Under the pieces are notes generated by a model that was not told where the DNA came from, did not search any database, and saw only the letters and a list, made by a program, of their open reading frames with translations. A stretch of 64,000 bases of DNA from Arthrobacter bussei (GTDB lineage Bacteria > Actinomycetota > Actinomycetes > Actinomycetales > Micrococcaceae), in the NCBI RefSeq assembly GCF_009377195.2, contig NZ_VJXX01000001.1, forward strand, positions 186,001 through 250,000, read 5' to 3'. A program made the translations under genes and the position numbers. Position 1 is the stretch's first letter. The number at the start of each line of letters is the position of its first letter. Positions 39,137 to 47,203 of this stretch are shown piece by piece.

Positions 39137-40239
39137 GGTGCGTGATCGCCTTCCGGCTTGAGGTTGCGGGCCAGCAGGCGCGGCCCGAGGTCGTTGACGG
39201 AGAGGCGTCCCTGCAGCACGGCCACCACACTCGCGGTGATGGGCATGTCGACGCCGAGCTTCGTCGCGGAGTCGAGGACGGCCTGCGCCGACTTGATGCC
39301 CTCCGCGGTCTGGTTCATGCGCACCGTCACCTGGTCGAGGGTCAGCCCCTGACCGAGCAGGTGCCCGGCGGTGTGGTTGCGCGAGAGGGCGGAGGAGCAC
39401 GTGGCGATGAGGTCGCCCATGCCCGCCAGTCCCGCCATGGTCTCGGGGCGCCCACCCAGGGCCACGGCGAGGCGCGTGGTCTCCGCGAGGCCGCGCGTGA
39501 TGACGGAGGCCTTGGTGTTGTCACCCATGCGGCGGCCCTCGCAGATGCCGACCGCCAGCGCGATCACGTTCTTGACGATGCCGCCGATCTCGACCCCGAT
39601 CACGTCCGTCGAGGTGTACGGGCGGAAGTAGGAGGCCGTGCACGCGGCGGCGATCCAGGTCGCCGTGTCGTGGTCGGGACACGCGACGACCGACGCCGTC
39701 GGCTCCTCCCGGGCGATCTCCATGGCCAGGTTCGGCCCGGACAGCACAGCGATCCGTTCGGGCGGCAGCGCGAGCTCCTCTGCGATCACCTCGCTCATGC
39801 GCGCGTCCGTGCCGACCTCGAGGCCCTTCATGAGGGACACGACGACGGCGTGGGGCGGGATGAGGGGCCGCCAGGCGGGCAGTTGGGCGCGCAGCGTCTG
39901 CGCGGGGACGGCGAGGACCACGAGGTCGCTGTCCGCGAGGACGGCGTCGATGACCGCCGAGGCGGAGACGTTGCCCGGCAGGAGGGTGTCCCCGAGGTAT
40001 CGCGAGTTACGGTGGTGCACCGAGATCTCCTCCGCCACCTCCGGGCGTCGGGACCAGAGCATGACATCGGTGTCCGGAGCAGCATCGGCCAGGACCTTCG
40101 CGAAGGTGGTCCCCCAGCTCCCGGAGCCGAGGACGGCGATCTTTCGGGGTGCACCGTCGGGTCGTGTCCGCTGCCCGCCGGGGCGCTCCGCGACGGCGTG
40201 GTGGGCAGTGCCGGGCGCGCCGGTCTCCGGACCGCTCAC
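39133..40239 (-). CDS. gpsA: Glycerol-3-phosphate dehydrogenase [NAD(P)+]
   Basis: 368 residues. NAD(P)-binding VLGSGSWGTTFAKVLAD, family motif SGPNLAMEIA, and catalytic Lys in GGIVKNVIALAVGI. Supplies sn-glycerol-3-phosphate for phospholipids. Starts with GTG overlapping the plsC stop by 4 nt. The N-terminal 30 residues are an unconserved extension. Confidence 0.97.
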
Positions 40240-41030
40240 GATGCAGCTCCCGACTCTTCCGCGGACGGCGGATCCCCGGCGTTCCCGCCCGTCGCACCGA
40301 AATCACGGCCGGTCGACTTCTGCTGCTTCGCGGCCGGATCCCAGCGCTCCGTGGGCGACGGCTCACCGCGCAGCTCGGCGAGCAGCTCCGTGATCGCATC
40401 GAGGATGCGCTCCGTCGCGGCGTCGAGGGTGGTGCGGGTCAGCGGGGCACCACGGAACTCGCTGAGGTCCACGGGGTCGCCGACGAGCACGCGGGCACGC
40501 TTGCGCGGGATCAGGTGGAAGCGCTTGGCGTAGCGGGGGAAGACCTCGTGGGCCCCCCACTGCGCGATCGGTACCACGGGCGCCCCCGTCTGCAGGGCGA
40601 GCCGCGCCGCACCCGTCCGCCCCTTCATCGGCCACATGTCGGGATCCCGCGTGAGCGTGCCCTCGGGGTAGATGATGATGCCGCCGTTGTCCGCGAGCAC
40701 CTCGCGCGCGGCCTCCAGTGAGCGGTTGGCTCCGGCGGAGCTGCGCTCCACCGGCACCTGGCGGATGACGCGCAGGATGGATCCGATGACGGGCACCGAG
40801 AAGAGCGACGCCTTCGCCATGAAGTGCGGCATGACGCCCTGGTTGTACAGGAAGTGGCCCACCACGATCGGATCGATCTCGGTCACGTGGTTCGGGCAGA
40901 CGATCATGCCGGTTCCCTGCGGAAGCCGCTCCTGGCCCCGCCACTCCTTGGCCATCATGGCGTTCATGACGGGCCTCACCCAGGAGGCGAGGAAGGTGAA
41001 CATGGCGCGCGAACCCCGTGGTTCCCCCAT
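40236..41030 (-). CDS. plsC: 1-acyl-sn-glycerol-3-phosphate acyltransferase
   Basis: Membrane-associated acyltransferase making phosphatidate. The catalytic HX4D motif is NHVTEID and the glycerophosphate motif is YPEGTLTRD. I place the start at the ATG at 41030, 14 bp after the murA stop; a second ATG at 41003 (MFTFLASW) is equally possible. The C-terminus has about 40 hydrophilic residues. Overlap with gpsA (GTGA) indicates coupling of lipid-precursor enzymes. Confidence 0.93.
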   Translation of the reverse strand: MGEPRGSRAMFTFLASWVRPVMNAMMAKEWRGQERLPQGTGMIVCPNHVTEIDPIVVGHFLYNQGVMPHFMAKASLFSVPVIGSILRVIRQVPVERSSAGANRSLEAAREVLADNGGIIIYPEGTLTRDPDMWPMKGRTGAARLALQTGAPVVPIAQWGAHEVFPRYAKRFHLIPRKRARVLVGDPVDLSEFRGAPLTRTTLDAATERILDAITELLAELRGEPSPTERWDPAAKQQKSTGRDFGATGGNAGDPPSAEESGAAS

Positions 41031-41043
41031 GTGCCGGAACCGC

Positions 41044-42393
41044 CTAGGAGACTGCCACGGCGTCAGCCGGGGCATCCTCCGTGACGTCGAAGTCGGCGCC
41101 GAGGCCCTCGAGCTTGTCCTGGAAGCGCTCGTACCCGCGGTTGATCAGCTCGATCCCGGTGACCCGGGAGACGCCGTCGGCCGCGAGCGCGGCGATGAGG
41201 TGGCTGAAGCCGCCGCGCAGGTCGGGGACGTCGATGTCGGCCCCGCGGAGCTGGGTGGGTCCGGAGATGACGGCGGAGTGGAGGAAATTGCGCTGCCCGA
41301 ACCGGCACGGCACGCTGCCGAGGCATTCACGGTGCACCTGGATGTTCGCGCCCATGCGGATGAGGGCCTCCGTGAAGCCGAAGCGGTTCTCGTACACCGT
41401 CTCGTGCACGATCGACACGCCCGCCGCCTGGGTCAGCGCGACGACGAGCGGCTGCTGCCAGTCGGTCATGAAGCCGGGGTGCACATCGGTCTCGAGGACC
41501 AGCGGCGAGAGCGGACCGCCCGGGTGGTAAAAGCGGATGCCGTCGTCGTCGACGTCGAACGCGCCGCCGATCTTCCGGTAGGTGTTGAGGAAGGCCGTGA
41601 GGTCCAGCTGGCGGGCGCCCTCGACGTAGATGTCACCCTGGGTCACGAGGGCTGCGGACGCCCAGGATGCGGTCTCGTTGCGGTCCGAGATGGCCTTGTG
41701 GTTGTAGCCGGTGAGCTCCTTCACCCCCTCGATGCGGATCACGCGGTCCGTCTGCACCGTGATGATCGCGCCCATCTTCTGCAGGACGGCGATGAGATCC
41801 ATGATCTCGGGCTCGACGGCGGCACCGGAGAGCTCGGTGATGCCGTCGGCGCGGATGGCGGTGAGGAGCACCTGCTCGGTCGCGCCGACGCTGGGGTACG
41901 GGAGCGTCAGCTTCGCGCCGTGGAGGCCCTTGGGAGCGGAGATGGAGATGCCACCGGGTCGCTTGTCGACGACGGCGCCGAAGTTGCGGAGCACCTCGAG
42001 GTGGTAGTCGATGGGGCGGTCACCGATCTTGCAGCCGCCGAGATCGGGGATGAATGCCTCACCGATGCTGTGCATCAGTGGACCGCAGAAGAGGATGGGG
42101 ATGCGCGAGTCGCCGGCGTGGGCGTCGATGTCCTTGGAGCGGGCCATCTTCGCGTCGCTGGGGTCCATGGTGAGGTCCCCGGTCACGGGATCCTTCGTCA
42201 CCTTCACGCCGTGCAGCTGCAGGAGGCTGGTGACGACGTCGACGTCCTTGATCTCCGGCACGTTCCGGAGGACCGACGGCGTGTTGCCGAGGAGTGACGC
42301 GACCATGGCCTTCGGGACGAGGTTCTTCGCACCGCGAACCGATACCTTGCCCCTCAACGGAATGCCGCCGCGAATGGTCAGAACGCTACCCAT
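41044..42393 (-). CDS. murA: UDP-N-acetylglucosamine 1-carboxyvinyltransferase family
   Basis: 449 residues. EPSP-synthase-like fold transferring enolpyruvate to UDP-GlcNAc, the first committed step of peptidoglycan synthesis. GAKN near the N-terminus and the active-site cysteine in GGCKIGDRPIDYHLE are present, so it should be active and fosfomycin-sensitive in principle. The C-terminal DLRGGFSHLIAALAADG differs from the E. coli DLRASASLVLAG block. This divergent type sits beside plsC and leuCD in many Micrococcales, and a second MurA may exist elsewhere. Confidence 0.92.
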   Translation of the reverse strand: MGSVLTIRGGIPLRGKVSVRGAKNLVPKAMVASLLGNTPSVLRNVPEIKDVDVVTSLLQLHGVKVTKDPVTGDLTMDPSDAKMARSKDIDAHAGDSRIPILFCGPLMHSIGEAFIPDLGGCKIGDRPIDYHLEVLRNFGAVVDKRPGGISISAPKGLHGAKLTLPYPSVGATEQVLLTAIRADGITELSGAAVEPEIMDLIAVLQKMGAIITVQTDRVIRIEGVKELTGYNHKAISDRNETASWASAALVTQGDIYVEGARQLDLTAFLNTYRKIGGAFDVDDDGIRFYHPGGPLSPLVLETDVHPGFMTDWQQPLVVALTQAAGVSIVHETVYENRFGFTEALIRMGANIQVHRECLGSVPCRFGQRNFLHSAVISGPTQLRGADIDVPDLRGGFSHLIAALAADGVSRVTGIELINRGYERFQDKLEGLGADFDVTEDAPADAVAVS

Positions 42394-42609
42394 GGATACC
42401 TAGTTTCCTCATACGTTGAACCCCCGCGGACTCGAAAATGCTCGTTACAAGCATAGGAGCACCACGGAGCAGACAGAAATACAAGGGTACTGGGTGCACT
42501 CCCTGTTCGGTGAGAGCAACCGGTGAGGGTGCGTCGGCATTCCTGTCCGTCGTCCGTCGGCCCGTGATGTGCCCGACACCCCGGCTGATACCCAGCCGAC
42601 ACCCCGAGC

Positions 42610-42652
42610 CGGCGCAGCAGCCGACGCCGCAGCCGACGCCGCAGCCGCTGCC
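42610..42652. repeat. CAGCCGACGCCG short tandem repeat
   Basis: About three copies of a 12-bp CAGCCGACGCCG unit lie downstream of the leuD stop, in the murA/leuD intergenic region (42394-42667). The rest of that region holds the murA promoter area and no gene. Confidence 0.6.
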
Positions 42653-42667
42653 TCCGGGGTGCGCCGC

Positions 42668-43267
42668 TCAGGAGCGCGCGGGCAGCGTCACAGGCTTGTG
42701 GGACGGGCGCCGGGCCTCGAAGGACGTGATGTGCTCCTCCTGCCGCAGCGTGAGCCCGATGTCGTCGAGGCCCTCGAGGAGCCGCCAGCGCGTGTAGTCG
42801 TCCAGCTGGAAGGGTGCGCTGACCGCGCCGCACTGGACGGTGCGGGCCTCGAGGTCCACGGTCACCGTGGTGCCCGGCTCGTTCTCGAGCACCTTCCAGA
42901 TCAGTTCGATGTCGTCCTGGGCGACCTGCGCCGCGACGAGCCCCTGCTTCCCCGAGTTGCCCCGGAAGATGTCCGCGAACCGGGAGGAGAGCACGGCACG
43001 GAACCCGTAGTCCTTCAGCGCCCAGACGGCGTGCTCGCGGGAGGACCCGGTGCCGAAGTCCGGGCCGGCGACGAGCACCGAGCCGCGGGTGTAGGGCTCG
43101 CGGTTCAGGATGAACTCCCTGTCCTTGCGCCACTCGGCGAAGAGCGCATCCTCGAAGCCCGTGCGGGTGATCCGCTTGAGGTAGACCGCGGGGATGATCT
43201 GGTCGGTGTCGATGTTGCTCTGGCGCAGCGGCACGCCGATCCCGGTGTGCGTGGTGATCTTCTCCAT
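42668..43267 (-). CDS. leuD: 3-isopropylmalate dehydratase small subunit
   Basis: 199 residues. Begins [26 protein letters not shown] and contains [17 protein letters not shown], the substrate-binding loop of aconitase-family small subunits. It isomerises isopropylmalate in leucine synthesis together with LeuC, whose stop is 10 bp upstream. Confidence 0.97.
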   Translation of the reverse strand: MEKITTHTGIGVPLRQSNIDTDQIIPAVYLKRITRTGFEDALFAEWRKDREFILNREPYTRGSVLVAGPDFGTGSSREHAVWALKDYGFRAVLSSRFADIFRGNSGKQGLVAAQVAQDDIELIWKVLENEPGTTVTVDLEARTVQCGAVSAPFQLDDYTRWRLLEGLDDIGLTLRQEEHITSFEARRPSHKPVTLPARS

Positions 43268-43277
43268 GGAACGGCTC

Positions 43278-44750
43278 CTAGGCGGCAGGGACGGAGGACG
43301 GGATCATGTGGTGGACACCGGTGCCACCGGGTAGCGGGCCGAGGTCCGACGGCGAACTCAGGGTGCCGCGGACGGCCGTCGCAGCGGCGACGACGGGCGA
43401 GACGAGGTGCGTGCGCCCACCCTTGCCCTGGCGTCCTTCGAAGTTGCGGTTCGAGGTCGAGGCGCAGCGCTCCCCCGGGGCGAGCTGGTCCGGGTTCATC
43501 CCCAGGCACATGGAGCACCCGGCGAAGCGCCATTCGGCGCCGAAGTCCTTGAAGACGCGGTCCAGCCCCTCGGCCTCCGCCTGCAGGCGGACACGGGCCG
43601 AGCCCGGCACCACCATCATCCGGATCGCGGGATCCTTCTCACGTCCGCGGATGATGTCCGCGGCAATGCGGAGATCCTCGATCCGGCTGTTGGTGCAGGA
43701 GCCGAGGAACACGGTGTCCACGCGGATGTCCTTCATGGCCGTTCCGGGCTCGAGGGCCATGTACTCCAGCGCCCTGCTGCAGGCGGCCCTGTCGTTCTCG
43801 TCGGCGAAGTCCTCCGGTGCCGGGACGGACTGCGAGAGCGAGACGCCCTGACCCGGGTTGGTACCCCAGGTGACGAAGGGCTCGAGTTCGTTCGCGTCGA
43901 GGAACACCTCGGCGTCGAAGACGGCGTCGTCGTCCGTGCGCAGTTCGCGCCAGTCGGCGACGGCGGCGTCCCAGTCCGCGCCCTGCGGTGCGTGCGGCCG
44001 CCCCTTCAGGTAGTCGAAGGTGATCTCGTCCGGCGCCACCATGCCGGCGCGGGCTCCCGCCTCGATGGACATGTTGCAGATGGTCATGCGGGCTTCCATG
44101 GACAGCGACCGGATGGCCGACCCGCGGTACTCGAGCACGTAGCCCTGGCCGCCGCCCGTGCCGATCTTCGCGATGACCGCGAGGATGATGTCCTTCGAGG
44201 TGACACCCGGCTTGAGCGTCCCCTCGACCGTGATGCCCATCGTCCGGAACGGCTTCAGGGAGAGCGTCTGTGTGGCCATGACGTGCTCCACCTCCGAGGT
44301 GCCGATGCCCATGGCGAGGGCACCGAAGGCCCCGTGCGTCGAGGTGTGCGAATCACCGCAGACGACGGTGAGGCCCGGTTGGGTCAGACCGAGCTGCGGA
44401 CCCACCACGTGGACGATGCCCTGCTCGGCGTCGCCCAGCGAGTGCAGCCGGACGCCGAACTCCCGGCAGTTGGCCCGCAGGGTGTCGATCTGGGTACGGC
44501 TCGTGAGGTCGGCGATCGGCTTGTCGATGTCGAGCGTTGGCGTGTTGTGGTCCTCGGTGGCGATCGTCAGGTCGGGACGGCGCAGCGGTCGCCCGGCGAG
44601 GCGGAGGCCCTCGAAGGCCTGCGGGGAGGTCACCTCGTGCACGAGGTGCAGGTCGATGTAGAGGAGGTCGGGCTGGGCCTCGGCGCCGACGACGTCGCCC
44701 TTGCGGACCACGTGTGCGTCCCAGACCTTCTCTGCCAGTGTCTTACCCAT
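43278..44750 (-). CDS. leuC: 3-isopropylmalate dehydratase large subunit
   Basis: 490 residues from ATG 44750, after GAGGA. Contains the [4Fe-4S]-cluster cysteines in [13 protein letters not shown] and GCSMCLGMN, and the family block [28 protein letters not shown]. Forms the heterodimer with LeuD. It is divergent from the IclR regulator, and the intergenic gap holds the palindrome that likely controls both. Confidence 0.97.
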   Translation of the reverse strand: MGKTLAEKVWDAHVVRKGDVVGAEAQPDLLYIDLHLVHEVTSPQAFEGLRLAGRPLRRPDLTIATEDHNTPTLDIDKPIADLTSRTQIDTLRANCREFGVRLHSLGDAEQGIVHVVGPQLGLTQPGLTVVCGDSHTSTHGAFGALAMGIGTSEVEHVMATQTLSLKPFRTMGITVEGTLKPGVTSKDIILAVIAKIGTGGGQGYVLEYRGSAIRSLSMEARMTICNMSIEAGARAGMVAPDEITFDYLKGRPHAPQGADWDAAVADWRELRTDDDAVFDAEVFLDANELEPFVTWGTNPGQGVSLSQSVPAPEDFADENDRAACSRALEYMALEPGTAMKDIRVDTVFLGSCTNSRIEDLRIAADIIRGREKDPAIRMMVVPGSARVRLQAEAEGLDRVFKDFGAEWRFAGCSMCLGMNPDQLAPGERCASTSNRNFEGRQGKGGRTHLVSPVVAAATAVRGTLSSPSDLGPLPGGTGVHHMIPSSVPAA

Positions 44751-44876
44751 GACGGTCGTCCTCACTCTATTCCTCGATGTCTCCCCGGGCTGTTCCCCGA
44801 ACGTGTTAGTCGCAAGGGCTCCCCGGTGCCTCCCACTCAACCAGCGGCAGCGGGCCGGAGCCAGCCGGACGGCTTG

Positions 44877-44895
44877 CGTCTCAGATAATGAGACG
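44877..44895. promoter_or_regulatory. IclR-type operator between leuC and iclR
   Basis: A perfect 7-bp inverted repeat CGTCTCA-(GATAA)-TGAGACG. Its centre provides a GATAAT hexamer that is a good -10 box for the iclR transcript, whose ATG is only 20 bp downstream. Binding there would block the regulator's own promoter and could control leuCD. NdgR/LtbR-type IclR proteins bind comparable palindromes at leuCD in other Actinobacteria. Confidence 0.8.
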
Positions 44896-44908
44896 GCAAT
44901 ATCATCCT

Positions 44909-45628
44909 ATGGACAATTCTAGCGGCGTCGGTGTCATCGACAAGGCCGCGCTCGTACTCGATGCGCTCGAAGCCGGACCCACGACGCTCGCCCAGCTGGT
45001 CTCCTCGACGGGCCTCGCGCGGCCGACGGTCCACCGCCTCGCGCTGGCCCTCACCCACCACCGGCTCGTGGGCCGCGACATGCAGGGCCGCTTCGTCCTC
45101 GGCAGCAGGCTCGTCGAGCTGGCGTCGGCAGCCGGCGAGGACCGCCTGATCGCCGCCGCGGGGCCGGTCCTGCTGGGCCTCCGCGACGCGACCGGGGAGA
45201 GCGCGCAGCTCTTCCGGCGGCAGGGCGACTGGCGCGTCTGCGTCGCCTCCGCCGAGCGGCCGGTGGGCCTGCGGGACACCATCCCCGTCGGGACACAGCT
45301 GTCCATGCGCGCCGGGTCGGCGGCTCAGTGCCTGCTGGCCTGGGAGGACCACGACCGCCTCCTGAAGGGCCTGCAGAACGCCCGCTTCACGCCGACGGTC
45401 CTGGCCGGCGTACGACGCCGGGGCTGGGCCCAGAGCCTCGGCGAGCGGGAGGCCGGTGTCGCCTCGGTGTCCGCACCGGTCAGGGGACCGTCCGGGCGGG
45501 TCATCGCTGCCGTCTCGATCTCGGGACCCATGGAACGGCTGACGCGGCAGCCCGGCCGGATCCATGCGGAAGTCGTCTCCGGCGCCGCCCGCCAACTCAC
45601 CCTGGCCGTCGGCAAGGCCGCCGACTGA
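44909..45628 (+). CDS. IclR-family regulator of leuCD (NdgR/LtbR type)
   Basis: 239 residues from ATG 44909. N-terminal winged helix (VIDKAALVLDALEAGPTTLA, GLARPTVHRLALAL) and C-terminal IclR effector domain. In Streptomyces (NdgR) and Corynebacterium (LtbR) an IclR protein encoded divergently from leuCD regulates leucine genes; the layout here is the same. Very short 5' leader if the GATAAT box is used. Its stop is followed after 1 nt by the next ATG. Confidence 0.92.
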   Translation: MDNSSGVGVIDKAALVLDALEAGPTTLAQLVSSTGLARPTVHRLALALTHHRLVGRDMQGRFVLGSRLVELASAAGEDRLIAAAGPVLLGLRDATGESAQLFRRQGDWRVCVASAERPVGLRDTIPVGTQLSMRAGSAAQCLLAWEDHDRLLKGLQNARFTPTVLAGVRRRGWAQSLGEREAGVASVSAPVRGPSGRVIAAVSISGPMERLTRQPGRIHAEVVSGAARQLTLAVGKAAD

Positions 45629-45629
45629 C

Positions 45630-46322
45630 ATGGCCTCCGGAGCACCAGCGGACTCCCCGCGGCGAGACACGGCCCCTCCTGCGCCGGCCCCCGGCCTCGG
45701 GAGCGACGGCCCGGCGCCGGCCTCCGGGACGGACCTACGGGGTGACACGGCGCCGTCCCGCCGTTACGCCGTCTTCCTGCGGGGCGTCAACGTCGGCGGG
45801 ATCACCCTGCGGATGGCGGATTTGCGGGAACTCCTCGCCGGGCTGCCCCTCCGGGACGTGGCGACGGTCCTCGCGAGCGGCAATGCCACCTGTACCTCGG
45901 ATCTCGACCCGCAGGCGTTGAGGACGGCCGTCCAGGACGCCCTGCGCCGCCGCTTCGCGTACGAGGCGTGGGTCGTCGTCGTCGAGCACGGCGACCTGGT
46001 GAACCTGGCAGCATCCGTGCCGGTGGGGGCCGCCGACCCCGGAGGCGATCGGACGGCTCCTGCCGCGCCCCCGGATCAGCACACGTACGTGACCTTCTTC
46101 ACCGAGCCTGCCGAGCGCGACGCACTCCTCGCGGAGGCACGCGACCTCGCCGACCGACCCGTCCTCCTCGAGGGCGCTCCCGCGGTCGCCTGGCGCTCAC
46201 CGAAGGGCAGCTCCACCGATATGCCCCTCGCCAAGATCCTGGCGCGGTCCCGCTACGCCGCCGTCTCGACCACCCGCAACATCAACACCGTGCACAGGGT
46301 CCTCCGGCTGCTCGACGCGTGA
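45630..46322 (+). CDS. DUF1697 family protein
   Basis: 230 residues. Family core begins YAVFLRGVNVGG, continues VATVLASGNATCTSD and ends with TTRNINTVHRVL. Function unknown. The first 50 residues are a Pro/Ala-rich extension that most family members lack; the true start may be internal. It follows the regulator's stop by 1 nt, so it is probably co-transcribed. Confidence 0.85.
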   Translation: MASGAPADSPRRDTAPPAPAPGLGSDGPAPASGTDLRGDTAPSRRYAVFLRGVNVGGITLRMADLRELLAGLPLRDVATVLASGNATCTSDLDPQALRTAVQDALRRRFAYEAWVVVVEHGDLVNLAASVPVGAADPGGDRTAPAAPPDQHTYVTFFTEPAERDALLAEARDLADRPVLLEGAPAVAWRSPKGSSTDMPLAKILARSRYAAVSTTRNINTVHRVLRLLDA

Positions 46323-46464
46323 CGGGACGACCGGACGCACCGGATCGACGAGGAGCGGCACAATGGGACCTGTCGCCGGAGGGCCGAGCGGCGCCCGGAT
46401 GCATGAGCCGGCGAGCGGATCCCTCCGCTCGCGCCGACCCCGGAGAACCAGCAGAAGGACAGAC

Positions 46465-47106
46465 ATGCGCCTCATCGCCCAGGATTGCTACCGCCTCGAA
46501 CACCAGAAGGGGTCGCACGGTTTCGTCGTGGCCGGGGCGGGACGCGCTGCCGTCATCGACCCGGGGATGACGTCGGGGTTCGACGGCGTCCTCGCGGAGC
46601 TGCGCGCCAACGAGGAGACGACGGGCCGCATCACCGATATCGTCCTGACCCACTACGACGTCGACCACGCACAGGTGGCCGCCAGGCTCCAGGCGGCCCT
46701 GGGAGCGACCGTGTGGATCGGCGCGGCGGACGCCGACGTGCTCCGCGGACGGCTGACGCCGAAGACCCTGTTCCGGAAGCTCCTGCAGCGGGTTGCGCGC
46801 GTGACCCTCCCCGAGGGTGCCCGGGAGCTCGACGGCTCCGGCGAGATCTTCTCGGGCCTGGAGTACCTGCCGGCGCCGGGTCACACACCCGGCCACTACG
46901 CCTACCAGTGGCGTGGCGTCCTGTTCACCGGTGATGCCGCGCTGGTCGGAGCGGACGGCACGCTCCGCGACTTCTACGCTCCGCTGATCAACGACCGGGC
47001 GGTCGCTGCACGCACCGTGCAGCTCCTCGCCGAACGGATCCGCACCGGGTCGGTCGAGTGGGTCTGCTCCGGCCACAGCCCGATCGCCCGTACCGCGGCC
47101 TCCTGA
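46465..47106 (+). CDS. Metallo-beta-lactamase-fold hydrolase
   Basis: 213 residues. The zinc-binding motif is HYDVDH (HxHxDH-like with Tyr in place of the second ligand His), further ligands are HTPGHYAYQ and GDAALVGADG, and a C-terminal CSGHSPIA provides the last His. The altered first motif makes a single-metal or degenerate site possible. Substrate unknown. Confidence 0.85.
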   Translation: MRLIAQDCYRLEHQKGSHGFVVAGAGRAAVIDPGMTSGFDGVLAELRANEETTGRITDIVLTHYDVDHAQVAARLQAALGATVWIGAADADVLRGRLTPKTLFRKLLQRVARVTLPEGARELDGSGEIFSGLEYLPAPGHTPGHYAYQWRGVLFTGDAALVGADGTLRDFYAPLINDRAVAARTVQLLAERIRTGSVEWVCSGHSPIARTAAS

Positions 47107-47109
47107 TAC

Positions 47110-47200
47110 CGGGGCGCGCCCGTCCTCAGCGCCGGTCCACAGCGCCCGTCCTCAGCACCCGTCCTCGGTGGTCGTCCTCACCGGTCGTCCGCGCCGGGCA
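47110..47200. repeat. Degenerate GCCCGTCCTCAGC repeats in convergent gap
   Basis: Three to four imperfect copies of CCCGTCCTCAGC fill the gap between the MBL-fold gene and the stop of the convergent GTPase gene. They could act as a transcription stop for either side; no gene is present. Confidence 0.6.
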
Positions 47201-47203
47201 TCC

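Noticed and set aside
44751-44876. Leucine leader-peptide attenuator upstream of leuC
   Set aside because: No short frame with a run of leucine codons and no terminator/antiterminator pair is visible.
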